A stretch of 47,619 bases of DNA from Lentisalinibacter sp964602525 (GCA_964602525.1 CAZRSA010000005.1:1-47619); one strand, 5' to 3'; numbered from the stretch's first letter, positions 7,938 through 16,815 are shown. Numbers and translations are program-made. Notes: generated from the sequence alone by a model not told the origin.

Positions 7938-9521
7938 TCAGTCATCCGCCGGCGCCCGGGCGGGATCGTACAGGCGTTTGAGCTCCTGTTTCACCACCTT
8001 GCCCTGGGCGCTCACGGGCAGCGCTTCGACGAAGCGCACGTACTTCGGCAGCTTGAACCGGGCGAGGCGGGCGGCGCAATGGGCCAGCAGGGCCTGGGCG
8101 TCCGCGGCCGCGCCGGCCCGGAGCTGGACCACCGCCAGGCCGGTCTGCCCCCACTTGTCGTCGTCCACGCCGAGCACGGCGGCGGCTGCCACGTCGCCGT
8201 GCGCGCACAGCACGTTCTCCACCTCGGCGGGATAAACGTTCTCGCCGCCCGAGATGTACATGTCCTTGTAACGGTCGACGATATACAGCGTGCCGTCGGG
8301 TTCCAGCCGGCCCGCATCCCCCGTCCGGAACCAGCCGTCGACGAAGGCTCGCGTCGTCTCCTGCGGCGCCTTCCAGTAACCGGGCGTCACCGCCGGCCCC
8401 TTGATCTGGATCTCTCCCACCTCGCGGGCCGGCAGCGCGTTGCCCGCCTCGTCGGCGATGCGCAGCCGGGTGTGCATCATCCGGTGGCCCGCCGACCCCA
8501 CCCGGCTCGCCGCCTGCCGGGGCGGCAGGATGGCCACGCTGAAGGCCTCGGTAAGGCCGTAGGACTGGGCGAGGTGGACGCCCTTCGCCGCCCACACGTC
8601 CAGCAGGTCGGTGGAGACCGGCGCGGCGCCGACGCCCGCCACCCGCAGCGTGGGGAAAACGGACTCGGCGAACTCGGGCAGCTCGGCCATCATCGCGTAT
8701 TGCACCGGCACGCCGAGGCAATGAGTGATGGCGGCCTCCGGGCCGGTCAGCAGGCCGAGGAATCGCCGCGGATCCCACTTCTTCATCACGCACAGCGTGC
8801 CGCCGTAGTGGAACACCGGCATGGAGAAACCGTACAGGCCGGCCGAGTGGAACATGGGCGCGCAGGTGAGCGAGCGCGAGCTGCCGGTGAGGTCCCCGTG
8901 CAGCGCGGCGTGAATGATGGTGTCGCGCATCATGCGGAAGGTGCCGATGACGCCCTTTGGCATGCCGGTCGTGCCGGAGGTATAGAGCAGCGTCGCCAGA
9001 TCGTCGATGGTCAGATCCGCCGGCTGCAGCGCAGCGGCGCTCGCGGAGTCGATGAGCTGCTCGTACTCGCTGGCCGCCGAGTCGCCGCACCGCTCGAGCA
9101 CCGGCAGCCCCGCGCCCTCGACCAGGTGGCCGAACTCCTCGTCGCAGATCACCACGCTGGGCTCGCCGTGCCGCAGGATCGCCGCTATCTCGCGGGCGCT
9201 CAGCCGCCAGTTCAGCGGCATCAGGGCCGCGCCCAGCTCCCAGCCGGCGAACAGGGTCTCGAACACGTCCGTGGAGTTGTGGCAGAGCATGGCGATGCGG
9301 TCGCCCTTCTCCAGGCCGTAGGCGGATTGCAGCCCCACCGCCAGGCGCCGCAGCCGGTCGTTGAACTCGCCGTAGGTGAAGCTGCGGCCGGTGTCCACGT
9401 CTACGGCGGCCACCACGTCGGCGTCGTAACGGGCATGGTAGTCCAGCCAGTCGACCGAGAACTCGTCCCGGATCGAAGGGCCCGGCTGGTCGGTAAACGC
9501 CGCCATCCGCTCCATGCTCAT
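7938..9521 (-). CDS. AMP-forming fatty-acyl-CoA synthetase
   Basis: A 527-residue acyl-adenylate-forming enzyme that activates a carboxylic acid with ATP and CoA. The ATP-binding loop YTSGTTGMPKG is at residues 180-190. YGLTEAF, GWFRTGD and the hinge-region phrase YKDMYISGGENVYPAEVE follow. The C-terminal catalytic lysine is K508 in SAQGKVVKQ. Length and motifs fit medium/long-chain fatty-acid:CoA ligases. Its ATG overlaps the stop of the upstream WS/DGAT gene by four bases (ATGA), implying translational coupling. Its product, acyl-CoA, is the substrate of that neighbour. Confidence 0.92.
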   Translation of the reverse strand: MSMERMAAFTDQPGPSIRDEFSVDWLDYHARYDADVVAAVDVDTGRSFTYGEFNDRLRRLAVGLQSAYGLEKGDRIAMLCHNSTDVFETLFAGWELGAALMPLNWRLSAREIAAILRHGEPSVVICDEEFGHLVEGAGLPVLERCGDSAASEYEQLIDSASAAALQPADLTIDDLATLLYTSGTTGMPKGVIGTFRMMRDTIIHAALHGDLTGSSRSLTCAPMFHSAGLYGFSMPVFHYGGTLCVMKKWDPRRFLGLLTGPEAAITHCLGVPVQYAMMAELPEFAESVFPTLRVAGVGAAPVSTDLLDVWAAKGVHLAQSYGLTEAFSVAILPPRQAASRVGSAGHRMMHTRLRIADEAGNALPAREVGEIQIKGPAVTPGYWKAPQETTRAFVDGWFRTGDAGRLEPDGTLYIVDRYKDMYISGGENVYPAEVENVLCAHGDVAAAAVLGVDDDKWGQTGLAVVQLRAGAAADAQALLAHCAARLARFKLPKYVRFVEALPVSAQGKVVKQELKRLYDPARAPADD

Positions 9522-11152
9522 GCGTCGTCCCCGGTCGCGCCCGCCCGCCGCATGCGCGAGGCGCTCTTCCCGGCCGCACGCCGCTTCGCCTTCTTCCGGC
9601 CGGCCTTCTTCCCGGTGGTTTTCTTCGCGGGAGTTTTCTTCCCAGTCGTCTTCTTCCCGGCCTTCTTCCTGCCGGCAGCCTTTTTCGCGGACGTCTTCTT
9701 CCCGCCGGTCTTCCTGCCCGGGGTCTTCCGGCGGCCCCGCCCGGACAGCGCGGCGTCACGCAGTTCTCGCCAGGCGGCGTCGATGCACTCGGCGTAGAAC
9801 TCCGGGTCCGGCAGCATCTGCCGGCAGGCGGTGAACATGATCGAGATGACGCCGTTGTAGGAGAACACGGCGTGGAAAAGGCCGGCCTGGTGCACCACGG
9901 GCCCCATGCCCAGCATCGCCACCATCTCGGCCCCCGCCAGGTAGACCGGCTTCCGGATGCCGGCGACATTGGTCACCATCGTGTTGAACGGCACCGTGCC
10001 CGAACGCACGGTCAGTTCCATCAGCAGCGGAAACAGGCCGCGGGCCACCGGCGAGGGCAGGTTCATGGGGATCTCCGCCATGCGCCGCGGGCCGATCCTC
10101 TCCATCTTCGACTTGGCTTCTTCCGTACCCTCGTGGACGGCACGTACCCGCTCCGCCGGATCGGCCATCTCCGTGTGCAGCGGCGTCAGCATGGCGCTCA
10201 CCAGGTTGTCCACTTCCTCGCCGTGGTCGTCCCGCCCCCGCACGTCCATCGGGCAGGCCGCCACCAGGGTCTCGGCGGGCAGTTCGTCCCGGGCCGCCAG
10301 GTAGCGCCGCAACGCCCCGCCCACGACGGCCAGCACCACGTCGTTGATGGTGCCGTCCAGCGCCTTCGATACCGCCTTTACCTCGGCCAGGTCGTAGAGG
10401 TGGCCGTCCACCACCCGGCTCGGGGAAACCCGCCCCCGGTTGAACACGGTCTTCGGCACCGGCGTGCGTTCGCTGCCGCGGCCGGCGAGACCGGCCCGCA
10501 CCAGACCGGGCGCCGCGGCGGCCAGCGAGCCGCCGAGGCGCAGGGCTTTCGAGAGGTTGCTGAGCGGGCTGCGCAGCAGCAGCCGCACCGTCCCCGGCGC
10601 CGGCTGCGCCCGCCCGGGCGAGGGCTCGTAGCGGGAGGCGTCCGCCGGTATCGACTCGAAATCGTGGATGGCCGCCTGGATCTCCTGGCCACTGACCCCG
10701 TCGATGGTGGCGTGATGCATCTTCATGAACATGCCGAAACAGCCGGGCCTCGCGCCGGGGATCTCGTTCAGCCCCTCGATGATGTAGACCACCCACAGCG
10801 GCCGGGCGAGGTCCAGCTGCTGGGCCTGCAGGCGTGCGGCCAGGTCCATGAGCTGGCGCCAGCCGCCCGGCTTCGGCAGGGCGATGTGGCGCACGTGGTA
10901 CTCCAGGTCGAAGTCCTCGTCCTCCACCCAGTAGGGATAGTCGAGCGCGAGGGGCACCGGCAGGAGCTTCCTGCGGAACACCTTCGAGCGCTCGATCCGC
11001 TCCGCGAAGGTGGCCAGTATCTCTGTGAACTTCACCCGCCCGTCCGGATGCGTGGACGGGTCGTAGATCTGCAGCGAGCTCACCTCCAGCGGCGCCCTGT
11101 CCGACTCCGCGTAGAGGAACATGGAATCGAGACCGGATAACTGCTTCAGCAT
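9518..11152 (-). CDS. Wax ester synthase/diacylglycerol acyltransferase (WS/DGAT) with lysine-rich tail
   Basis: A 544-residue acyltransferase that esterifies fatty alcohols or diacylglycerol with acyl-CoA to form storage wax esters or triacylglycerol. The active-site motif HHxxxDG is intact (H146 H147, D151, G152). The N-terminal signature LSGLDSMFLYAES and the C-terminal VYLAGAEMVAMLG/GPVVHQAGL region are typical. The last 74 residues (about 471-544) are a low-complexity basic tail with 20 Lys and 11 Arg in repeats such as GKKTTGKKTPAKK, which resembles histone H1 or AlgP-type tails and is not part of the normal family. It is second in the leftward operon, 16 bases after the hydrolase gene. 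Confidence 0.93.
   Translation of the reverse strand: MLKQLSGLDSMFLYAESDRAPLEVSSLQIYDPSTHPDGRVKFTEILATFAERIERSKVFRRKLLPVPLALDYPYWVEDEDFDLEYHVRHIALPKPGGWRQLMDLAARLQAQQLDLARPLWVVYIIEGLNEIPGARPGCFGMFMKMHHATIDGVSGQEIQAAIHDFESIPADASRYEPSPGRAQPAPGTVRLLLRSPLSNLSKALRLGGSLAAAAPGLVRAGLAGRGSERTPVPKTVFNRGRVSPSRVVDGHLYDLAEVKAVSKALDGTINDVVLAVVGGALRRYLAARDELPAETLVAACPMDVRGRDDHGEEVDNLVSAMLTPLHTEMADPAERVRAVHEGTEEAKSKMERIGPRRMAEIPMNLPSPVARGLFPLLMELTVRSGTVPFNTMVTNVAGIRKPVYLAGAEMVAMLGMGPVVHQAGLFHAVFSYNGVISIMFTACRQMLPDPEFYAECIDAAWRELRDAALSGRGRRKTPGRKTGGKKTSAKKAAGRKKAGKKTTGKKTPAKKTTGKKAGRKKAKRRAAGKSASRMRRAGATGDDA
9521..9742 (-). repeat. Sequence encoding the histone H1-like Lys/Arg repeat tail
   Basis: The 3' end of the first WS/DGAT gene encodes short imperfect repeats of Gly/Ala/Thr/Pro with paired lysines (GKKT, AKKT, GRKK). 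On the plus strand this appears as recurring GGTTTTCTT/GTCTTCTTCCCGG units. Such tracts expand and contract by slippage, so tail length probably varies between strains. Confidence 0.8.
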
Positions 11153-11168
11153 GTCTGCTCCTCCTCCC

Positions 11169-11999
11169 TCACCCGTGCAGGAAACGGGCCACCGGGTTGG
11201 GGTTGAACGGGCGCCAGCCCTCCTCCGTTTGCGCCAGCCGGTCGGCCACGATGTAGAGCACGGCCGGGTTAACGGCCATGCCGAAGTGGCTGGCCACCAC
11301 GCTGATGTTCTCGGCCAGCGGCGACACCCGGTCCTGAGCGATGCCCGGCGCCACCACGCCGTCAGTGCGGCTGTAGATGCAGGTGCAGCGGACGTCGGGC
11401 ACCGGCGTGGCCACCTCGCGCAGGAAGGCGAGCAGCTCCGGCGTGATGTCCTCGGCCGAGGTGCGCTGGTAGATGCGCCAGATCGTGGTGGCCTCCGGGG
11501 TATCCCCGATGGGGCTGCCCAGTGTGATCAGCTGACGCACGAGGTCGCCGCGCAGTTTCGCCGCCTGGCGGGCGATGACGCCGCCCTGGCTCCAGCCGAT
11601 CAGCGTCACCTTGCGCCCGGTCTCAGCGGCGATGCGCTCGAGCTGGGCGACGAAGCGCTGCTCGTAGTCCGTGCGGTCGTAGCCGATGCCGAGGTTGGTG
11701 CCCAGCCCCCAGGGATGGGGGTCGTAGCGCCAGTGCTTCAGATAACGCCGCAGGATCAGCATCGAGGTGTCGTTGCCGCGGAATCCCGGCACGGTGACGA
11801 CCGGGTGGCCGTCTCCCCGCGGCGCCGAGACCACCAGCGGATGCGCAGGCAGCAGGCACATGAACTCCAGGATCGCCCGAGGCAGCTCGGCGAAGGCATA
11901 GCCCAGGAAGGGCGGCTCCACCCCCCTGGTATCCGGATCCTCGGCTTCCGGCATCAGGTATCCCCGTGGCAATCCTCGTACCGGTGCATCCCGGCCCAT
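11169..11999 (-). CDS. Alpha/beta-hydrolase (lipase/esterase-like)
   Basis: A 276-residue alpha/beta-hydrolase fold protein. The nucleophile elbow is GWSQGG with Ser137. The probable acid is Asp213 in SRTDGVV and the base is His238 in SHFGM. Gly-rich oxyanion residues appear in VTVPGFRGND. Relatives act on esters, including acylglycerols; the exact substrate is unknown. It is first in the leftward operon with the WS/DGAT gene. The start is uncertain: ATG 11999 gives 276 residues, and ATG 11954 (MPEAEDPD) gives 261. A TACAAT hexamer overlaps the first ATG on the minus strand, which would suit the shorter form if it is a -10 element. Confidence 0.85.
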   Translation of the reverse strand: MGRDAPVRGLPRGYLMPEAEDPDTRGVEPPFLGYAFAELPRAILEFMCLLPAHPLVVSAPRGDGHPVVTVPGFRGNDTSMLILRRYLKHWRYDPHPWGLGTNLGIGYDRTDYEQRFVAQLERIAAETGRKVTLIGWSQGGVIARQAAKLRGDLVRQLITLGSPIGDTPEATTIWRIYQRTSAEDITPELLAFLREVATPVPDVRCTCIYSRTDGVVAPGIAQDRVSPLAENISVVASHFGMAVNPAVLYIVADRLAQTEEGWRPFNPNPVARFLHG

Positions 12000-12053
12000 T
12001 GTACCCGGGCGCGGCGGCGGCGGGAGTCGGGGCGCCTGCCGCGCCGTCGGCCA

Positions 12054-12083
12054 TTGGCGGCGGCCCCGGGCCCGGCCTAAGAT
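12054..12083 (+). promoter_or_regulatory. Candidate promoter for the HAD-PlsC/PlsB/WS-DGAT operon
   Basis: TTGGCG at 12054-12059 and TAAGAT at 12078-12083 are separated by 18 bases, giving a short leader before the ATG at 12113. The hexamers match the sigma-70 consensus only partly. The 113-base gap between divergent storage-lipid modules must hold both promoters. Confidence 0.35.
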
Positions 12084-12112
12084 GGCAGCCCCGGCAACAC
12101 GGAGTGAGCGGC

Positions 12113-13558
12113 ATGACCACGGAGCCTTATGCGCGGGTAACGCGCCCGGTGCGCGACGGCATCGGCGGCCGCAGCGTGGGAGCCTTCTTCGACCTGGACG
12201 GTACCATCATCGCCGGCCACTCCGTCGGCGATTTCTTCGTCGAGCGGCTCAAGGCCGGCCAGGTGAGCGTCGACGAGTTCCGCGACCTGCTGACGATGTC
12301 GGCCCGCTATCTCACGAAGAGCGGCGACTTCGAGGACGGCATGGCCGCCTCGGTCGCCAACCTGCGGGGCCAGCCGGAGGACGAGCTGATCAGGCTCGGA
12401 CAGAAGGTGGGCCGTGAGCGCCTGCTCGGGCAGGTGTTCCCCGAGATGAAGGCCCTGCTGCGGGCCCACCGTGAGCGGGGCCACACCGTCGCCATCGTGA
12501 CCTCCGCCAGCCGCTACCAGGCGCAGCCGCTGGCCGACTACCTCGGCGTGGATCACGTGCTCTGCACCGAGCTCGGCGTGACCGGCGGTCGCTTCACCGG
12601 AACCATCCGGGGCGAGCCCTGCTACGGCGCGAACAAGCTGACGGCCGCCCGCGCCTTCGCCCGCCGCCGCAGGGTCTCGCTGGCGAAGAGCTATTTCTAC
12701 TCCAATGGCAGCGAGGACCTGCCGCTGCTGGAGGCGGTGGGCAACCCGGTGGTCGTGAACCCGGACCGGCAGCTGCGCCCGGCCGCCGAGCGCCAGGGCT
12801 GGCCCGTGCACGACTTCGCTAGCCGTGGCAGCGTCGGCCCCCTGGACGTCGCCCGCACGCTCACCACGTTCGGCAGCATCCTGCCCACCTTAGCGGCGGG
12901 CCTGCCGCTGCGCCTGCTCGGCGCCAGCCCCCGCGACGCGCTGAATTTCTCGCTGGCCACCTGGACCACGCTGGCTCCGCTGATCGCGCGCCTGCGACTG
13001 ATCGTGGAGGGCGAGGAACACCTCTGGTGCCACCGGCCCGCCGTGTTCGTCTTCAACCACCAGAGCGCCATGGACGTTCTCATCGTCGCGCGGCTGCTGC
13101 GCGAGGACATCGTCGGCGTCGCAAAGAAGGAGGTGCAGCGCCAGCCCTTCCTCGGCCCGGCGCTGAGCTTCGCCGGCACGGTGTTCGTCGACCGGGACCG
13201 CGCGGGCGATCCGAGGAAGGCGCTGGAGCCCGCCGTCGCCGCCCTGTACGAGGGGCGCTCGGTGGCGATCGCCCCGGAAGGCACCCGCAGCCGGGACGGA
13301 CGCCTGGGCGAGTTCAAACGGGGCGCCTTCCACCTGGCGCGGCAGGCCGGCGTTCCGATCGTGCCCGTCGTCATTCACAACGCGCCGGACGCGCTGCCGA
13401 ACGGCGGCCTCGTGGTGCGCCCGGCCGAGGTGAAGGTCACGGTGCTGCCGCCGGTGGCCACGGAGGGCTGGACGCTGCGGAGCATCGCGCCGCAGGCCCG
13501 CCGCATCCGCCAACTCTTTCTGCGCGAGCTCGGGCAATGGGAAGCACGGGAGGACTGA
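12113..13558 (+). CDS. Fused HAD-IB hydrolase / PlsC-type 1-acylglycerol-3-phosphate acyltransferase
   Basis: A 481-residue fusion. Residues 1 to about 230 are a SerB-like HAD-IB phosphatase with nucleophile motif DLDGT (D27, D29) and metal motif SNGSEDLPLLEAVG. The remainder is a PlsC-type acyltransferase with NHQSAMD (H316, D321), FVDRDR, EGTRSRDG (E389) and VPIVPVVIHN. PlsC makes phosphatidic acid from lysophosphatidic acid. A phosphatase fused to it could act on phosphatidate or a related phosphoester, but its substrate is unproven. ATG 12113 is preceded by GGAG eight bases upstream; a longer frame from 11966 lacks any such signal. It overlaps the PlsB gene by 22 bases. The same fusion is known in mycobacteria (PlsC, Rv2483c). 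Confidence 0.92.
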   Translation: MTTEPYARVTRPVRDGIGGRSVGAFFDLDGTIIAGHSVGDFFVERLKAGQVSVDEFRDLLTMSARYLTKSGDFEDGMAASVANLRGQPEDELIRLGQKVGRERLLGQVFPEMKALLRAHRERGHTVAIVTSASRYQAQPLADYLGVDHVLCTELGVTGGRFTGTIRGEPCYGANKLTAARAFARRRRVSLAKSYFYSNGSEDLPLLEAVGNPVVVNPDRQLRPAAERQGWPVHDFASRGSVGPLDVARTLTTFGSILPTLAAGLPLRLLGASPRDALNFSLATWTTLAPLIARLRLIVEGEEHLWCHRPAVFVFNHQSAMDVLIVARLLREDIVGVAKKEVQRQPFLGPALSFAGTVFVDRDRAGDPRKALEPAVAALYEGRSVAIAPEGTRSRDGRLGEFKRGAFHLARQAGVPIVPVVIHNAPDALPNGGLVVRPAEVKVTVLPPVATEGWTLRSIAPQARRIRQLFLRELGQWEARED

Positions 13559-15396
13559 CGACGGCGGCCGGCGCCCGTCCCCGCGTGGCCGCCCTCGCCG
13601 AGCGCGAGATGCTGGGGCGCGCCGCGTTCCGTGAGGCGCTGGCCGAGACCGCGGACCGGCTCGGCAGATCGCGTCCCGAGGCCGAGGCCTATGCGGCGAA
13701 GTGCCTCGAGGAGATGGCGGTGCACCCGGAGGCGCGCCAGCTCGACCGGGTGGCGCGGCTCGCCCGCTTCATGATCAGCCGCAGCTACGATCCGGTGCTG
13801 GACATCAACACCGACAGGCTGGAGGAGCTGAAATCGCTGGCGGACCAACGCCCGCTGATCTTTCTCTGGTCCCACAAGTCGCACATGGACAGTTTCGTCC
13901 TCACGCACGCGCTCTACGAGCACGACTTCCGGCCGCACCCGCTGGGATTCGCGGGCATCAACATGAATTTCCCGGTGTTCGGCCCGCTGGCCAAGCGTTC
14001 CGGCGCGATCTTCCTGCGCCGCAGCTTTCGCGACGACGACATCTACCGGCTGGTGTTCCGCCACTACATCGACTACCTGGTGGAGCGGCGCCTGCCGCTG
14101 TCCTGGTCCATCGAGGGTACCCGCTCGCGCACCGGCAAGCTGAATCCGCCGAAGCTGGGTCTGATCCGGTGGGTCGTGGACGCCTGCCGGCGCACCGGCA
14201 GCGACGATGCCCTGTTAGTACCGGTCTCCATCAGCTTCGACCAGATCGCCGAGATCGACGACTACGCCGCCATGCAGCGGGGTCTGCCGAAGCGCAGGGA
14301 ATCCCTCGCCTGGTTTGTGGGCTACATCCGCGGCATGCAGGCCTCCACCGGCCGCATCTACGTGCGCTTCGCCGAACCGCTGTCTCTCGCCGCAGAGGTG
14401 GACCTGACCGAGCGCCTGTTCGACGCGAGGGCCGCCGAGGAGCGGGTCCGGGTGCAGAAACTCGCCTTCGAGGTCTGCAGCCGCATCGAGCACGCCACGC
14501 CCATCAACACCACGGACCTGGTGACCCTGGTGCTGCTCGGCGCCGGCGGCCGGGCGCTCACGGGCTGTGAGATGCGCGGCCTCACGACGGACGTGCTCGC
14601 GCTGATCGAGGCGCGCGGACTGCCCCGCAGCGGCTCGCTGGCGCGGGAGCTCGGCGACAGCCTCGACGAGGCCCTCGCCGCGCTGACCCGCACGGGCCTG
14701 CTGGAGGCCTACGGCCAGGGCGTCGAGCCGGTGTGGCGTATCGCGCCGGGCAAGGAGCTGGCAGCGGCCTACTACCGCAATACCGTCATTCACTACTTCC
14801 TGGCGGCCGCGGTCGCCGAACTCGCCCTGGCCCGGGACGACGTTCATGGCGCCGCCGATAGGCCGGCCGCATTGCGCGAGGCGGCTCTGGCACTGCGCGA
14901 TCTGCTGAAGTTCGAGTTCTTCTTCCGCCGCAAGACCGCCTTCGCCGAAGAAGCCGGCGCTTATCTGGATGCCCGCTACCCGGGCTGGCATGACGAGCCG
15001 GATCCGTTCGGCGGCCGGCCGCCCCTGTTCGGTCACAGCATCCTGCGCTCGTTTGCGGAAGCCTACCGGGTACTCGCCCAGGTACTGCTGCGGGGCGGGC
15101 ATTCGGCCCGCGACGACGCCCTGGTCCGGGACTGCCTCGTCACGGGAGGGGAGATGCTCCTGCGAGGACGCATCGGCAGCGAAACCGCCCTGTCGAAACC
15201 GCTGTTCGGCAACGCGGTGCGCCTGGCGCGGCACCGGGGCCTGGTCGGCGGCGCAGACATGGCCGACCGGGACGCCCGGGAGCGCTTCGCCGCCGAGACC
15301 GCCGCGCTGACGGCGGCGCTCGCCCGCCTGCAGCGCCGCTACGACCGGGCCATCGGGGGTACAATGGCCGCCGGGAGCCCGACATGCGACAACTGA
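13537..15396 (+). CDS. plsB: PlsB-type glycerol-3-phosphate acyltransferase
   Basis: A 619-residue acyltransferase that puts the first acyl chain on glycerol-3-phosphate. Motif I is SHKSHMDS (H113, D118). Motif II is FLRRSFRDDDIY. Motif III is EGTRSRTGKLNPPKLG (E193). Motif IV-like VPVSISFDQI follows. It is shorter than E. coli PlsB (about 807 residues), mainly at the N-terminus. ATG 13537 lies inside the end of the HAD-PlsC gene in another frame; a downstream GTG near 13585 is an alternative. Its 3' end overlaps the second WS/DGAT gene by 13 bases. The chain PlsB, PlsC, phosphatase, WS/DGAT would make a complete route from glycerol-3-phosphate to triacylglycerol. Confidence 0.92.
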   Translation: MGSTGGLTTAAGARPRVAALAEREMLGRAAFREALAETADRLGRSRPEAEAYAAKCLEEMAVHPEARQLDRVARLARFMISRSYDPVLDINTDRLEELKSLADQRPLIFLWSHKSHMDSFVLTHALYEHDFRPHPLGFAGINMNFPVFGPLAKRSGAIFLRRSFRDDDIYRLVFRHYIDYLVERRLPLSWSIEGTRSRTGKLNPPKLGLIRWVVDACRRTGSDDALLVPVSISFDQIAEIDDYAAMQRGLPKRRESLAWFVGYIRGMQASTGRIYVRFAEPLSLAAEVDLTERLFDARAAEERVRVQKLAFEVCSRIEHATPINTTDLVTLVLLGAGGRALTGCEMRGLTTDVLALIEARGLPRSGSLARELGDSLDEALAALTRTGLLEAYGQGVEPVWRIAPGKELAAAYYRNTVIHYFLAAAVAELALARDDVHGAADRPAALREAALALRDLLKFEFFFRRKTAFAEEAGAYLDARYPGWHDEPDPFGGRPPLFGHSILRSFAEAYRVLAQVLLRGGHSARDDALVRDCLVTGGEMLLRGRIGSETALSKPLFGNAVRLARHRGLVGGADMADRDARERFAAETAALTAALARLQRRYDRAIGGTMAAGSPTCDN

Positions 15397-16802
15397 GCGG
15401 ATCCGACGCCTTCTTCTTCTACTCCGACCGTCCCGGACGGCACCAGCACGTCTCCACCGTCTACGTCTACGACCCCTCGACGACGGTCGAAAGAGAGGTC
15501 GGCTTCGACGCCATCCGCCGCCACATGGAAGCGCGTCTCGACGCTTCCCGTCTCTTCCGCCAGCGGCTGGTGCGCGTGCCTTTCGACCTGGACTACCCCT
15601 GGTGGATCGAGGACCCGCACTTCGAACTCGACTTCCACCTGCGCCACATCGCACTGCCGGAACCGGGCGACTGGCGCCACCTGTGCATCCAGCTCTCGCG
15701 ACTGCACACACGCCCGCTGGACCTCACGCGCCCGCCCTGGGAGATGTATGTCATCGAGGGCCTCGACAGCGTCGAGGGTCTGCCGGCAGGTGCCTTTGCG
15801 GTGATGACGAAGGTGCACCACGCCGCCATCGACGACACCACCGAGGAGGATTTCACCGTCGCGCTGCACGACCTCGAGCCCCATCCCTCCGTGTCGCGCC
15901 GCAAGACCGCCTGGCACGCGGACAAGGAGCCGGGCCTTGGCGAGCTGCTGCTGCTCTCCTGGTTCAACAACACGACCAAGATCCTGGAAACCGGCCAGAG
16001 CCTCGTCGACCGCCTGCCGCTCGTGGGCAGCAGCCCGGGCAGACCGCAGGACCTGCTGCGCACGGAGCACGGGCCGGCGCCGGTCACCCGTTTCGACCAC
16101 CGCATCACGCCTCACCGGGTGTGGGACGCACGCTTCTTCGACATGGCGGAGGTGAAGCGCATCGCCGGCTCTTTCACCCGCGGCACGGCAGAGGACGTGG
16201 CCGTGGCCGTCTGCGCGGGCGCCGTGCGCCGCTATCTGGAGGCGAAGAAGGAACTGCCGGCGGCCTCGCTGTGGGCTCTGCTGCCGCTGCATCAGCGCGA
16301 AAACGCCGACGAGGGGCTGCCCGGCCATCGGGTCCGGCTGGCGAGCATCAAGCTCATGACCCACCTTACCGACCCGGAGGCTCGGCTCGCCGGCATTCAC
16401 GGCGAGATCGAGAACAACCGCCGGGAGAGCGCGACGGGGGCCGGCGAGATGAGCGAGCTGCAGGACATTCTGCCGGCTACCACAATGAATCTGGCCGCCA
16501 GGACCATCTCGGCGAACCTCGGTCCAGGCCGCCAGTACCGCAAGAACCATAACCTGGTGATCAGCATCACGCCGGGGCCGGACAGGCCGCTCTACCTCTG
16601 CGGCGCCCGGCTGCTCGCCTACACCGGCATGGCGACCCTCATGGACGACCTGGCCCTCGCCCACACGGTAACCGGTTACGACGGCCGCCTGGCCATCGCC
16701 TTCGTGAGCGACCGCAGGATGATGCCGGACCCGGCGTTCTACGCGGAGTGCCTGGAGGCGGCGTTCGACGAGCTTTGCACCGTCGCAACCCGTGAGGTGT
16801 AG
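15384..16802 (+). CDS. WS/DGAT acyltransferase with variant active-site motif HHxxxDD
   Basis: A 472-residue WS/DGAT family protein (MRQLSGSDAFFFY at the start, YPWWIEDPHFELDFHLRHIALPEPG-type acceptor region in two parts, and VTGYDGRLAIAFVSD near the end). The active-site histidines H145 and H146 and Asp150 are present, but the following Gly is replaced by Asp (HHAAIDD). The catalytic His-His-Asp core is kept, so it is probably active, though altered acceptor preference is possible. It is the third gene of the rightward operon, overlapping plsB, and is followed by an inverted REP pair. Confidence 0.9.
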   Translation: MRQLSGSDAFFFYSDRPGRHQHVSTVYVYDPSTTVEREVGFDAIRRHMEARLDASRLFRQRLVRVPFDLDYPWWIEDPHFELDFHLRHIALPEPGDWRHLCIQLSRLHTRPLDLTRPPWEMYVIEGLDSVEGLPAGAFAVMTKVHHAAIDDTTEEDFTVALHDLEPHPSVSRRKTAWHADKEPGLGELLLLSWFNNTTKILETGQSLVDRLPLVGSSPGRPQDLLRTEHGPAPVTRFDHRITPHRVWDARFFDMAEVKRIAGSFTRGTAEDVAVAVCAGAVRRYLEAKKELPAASLWALLPLHQRENADEGLPGHRVRLASIKLMTHLTDPEARLAGIHGEIENNRRESATGAGEMSELQDILPATTMNLAARTISANLGPGRQYRKNHNLVISITPGPDRPLYLCGARLLAYTGMATLMDDLALAHTVTGYDGRLAIAFVSDRRMMPDPAFYAECLEAAFDELCTVATREV

Positions 16803-16815
16803 GAGGAGGCTGGCA

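Noticed and set aside
9541..9740. CRISPR-like or satellite array suggested by repeated TTCTTCCCGG units
   Set aside because: The repeats are in frame within the WS/DGAT gene, irregular in spacing, lack spacers and encode the lysine-rich tail.
13027..13536. Upstream 170-codon extension of the PlsB reading frame
   Set aside because: It lies entirely within the HAD-PlsC gene in another frame and encodes Arg/Gly/Ala-rich low-complexity sequence; ATG 13537 is the sensible start.
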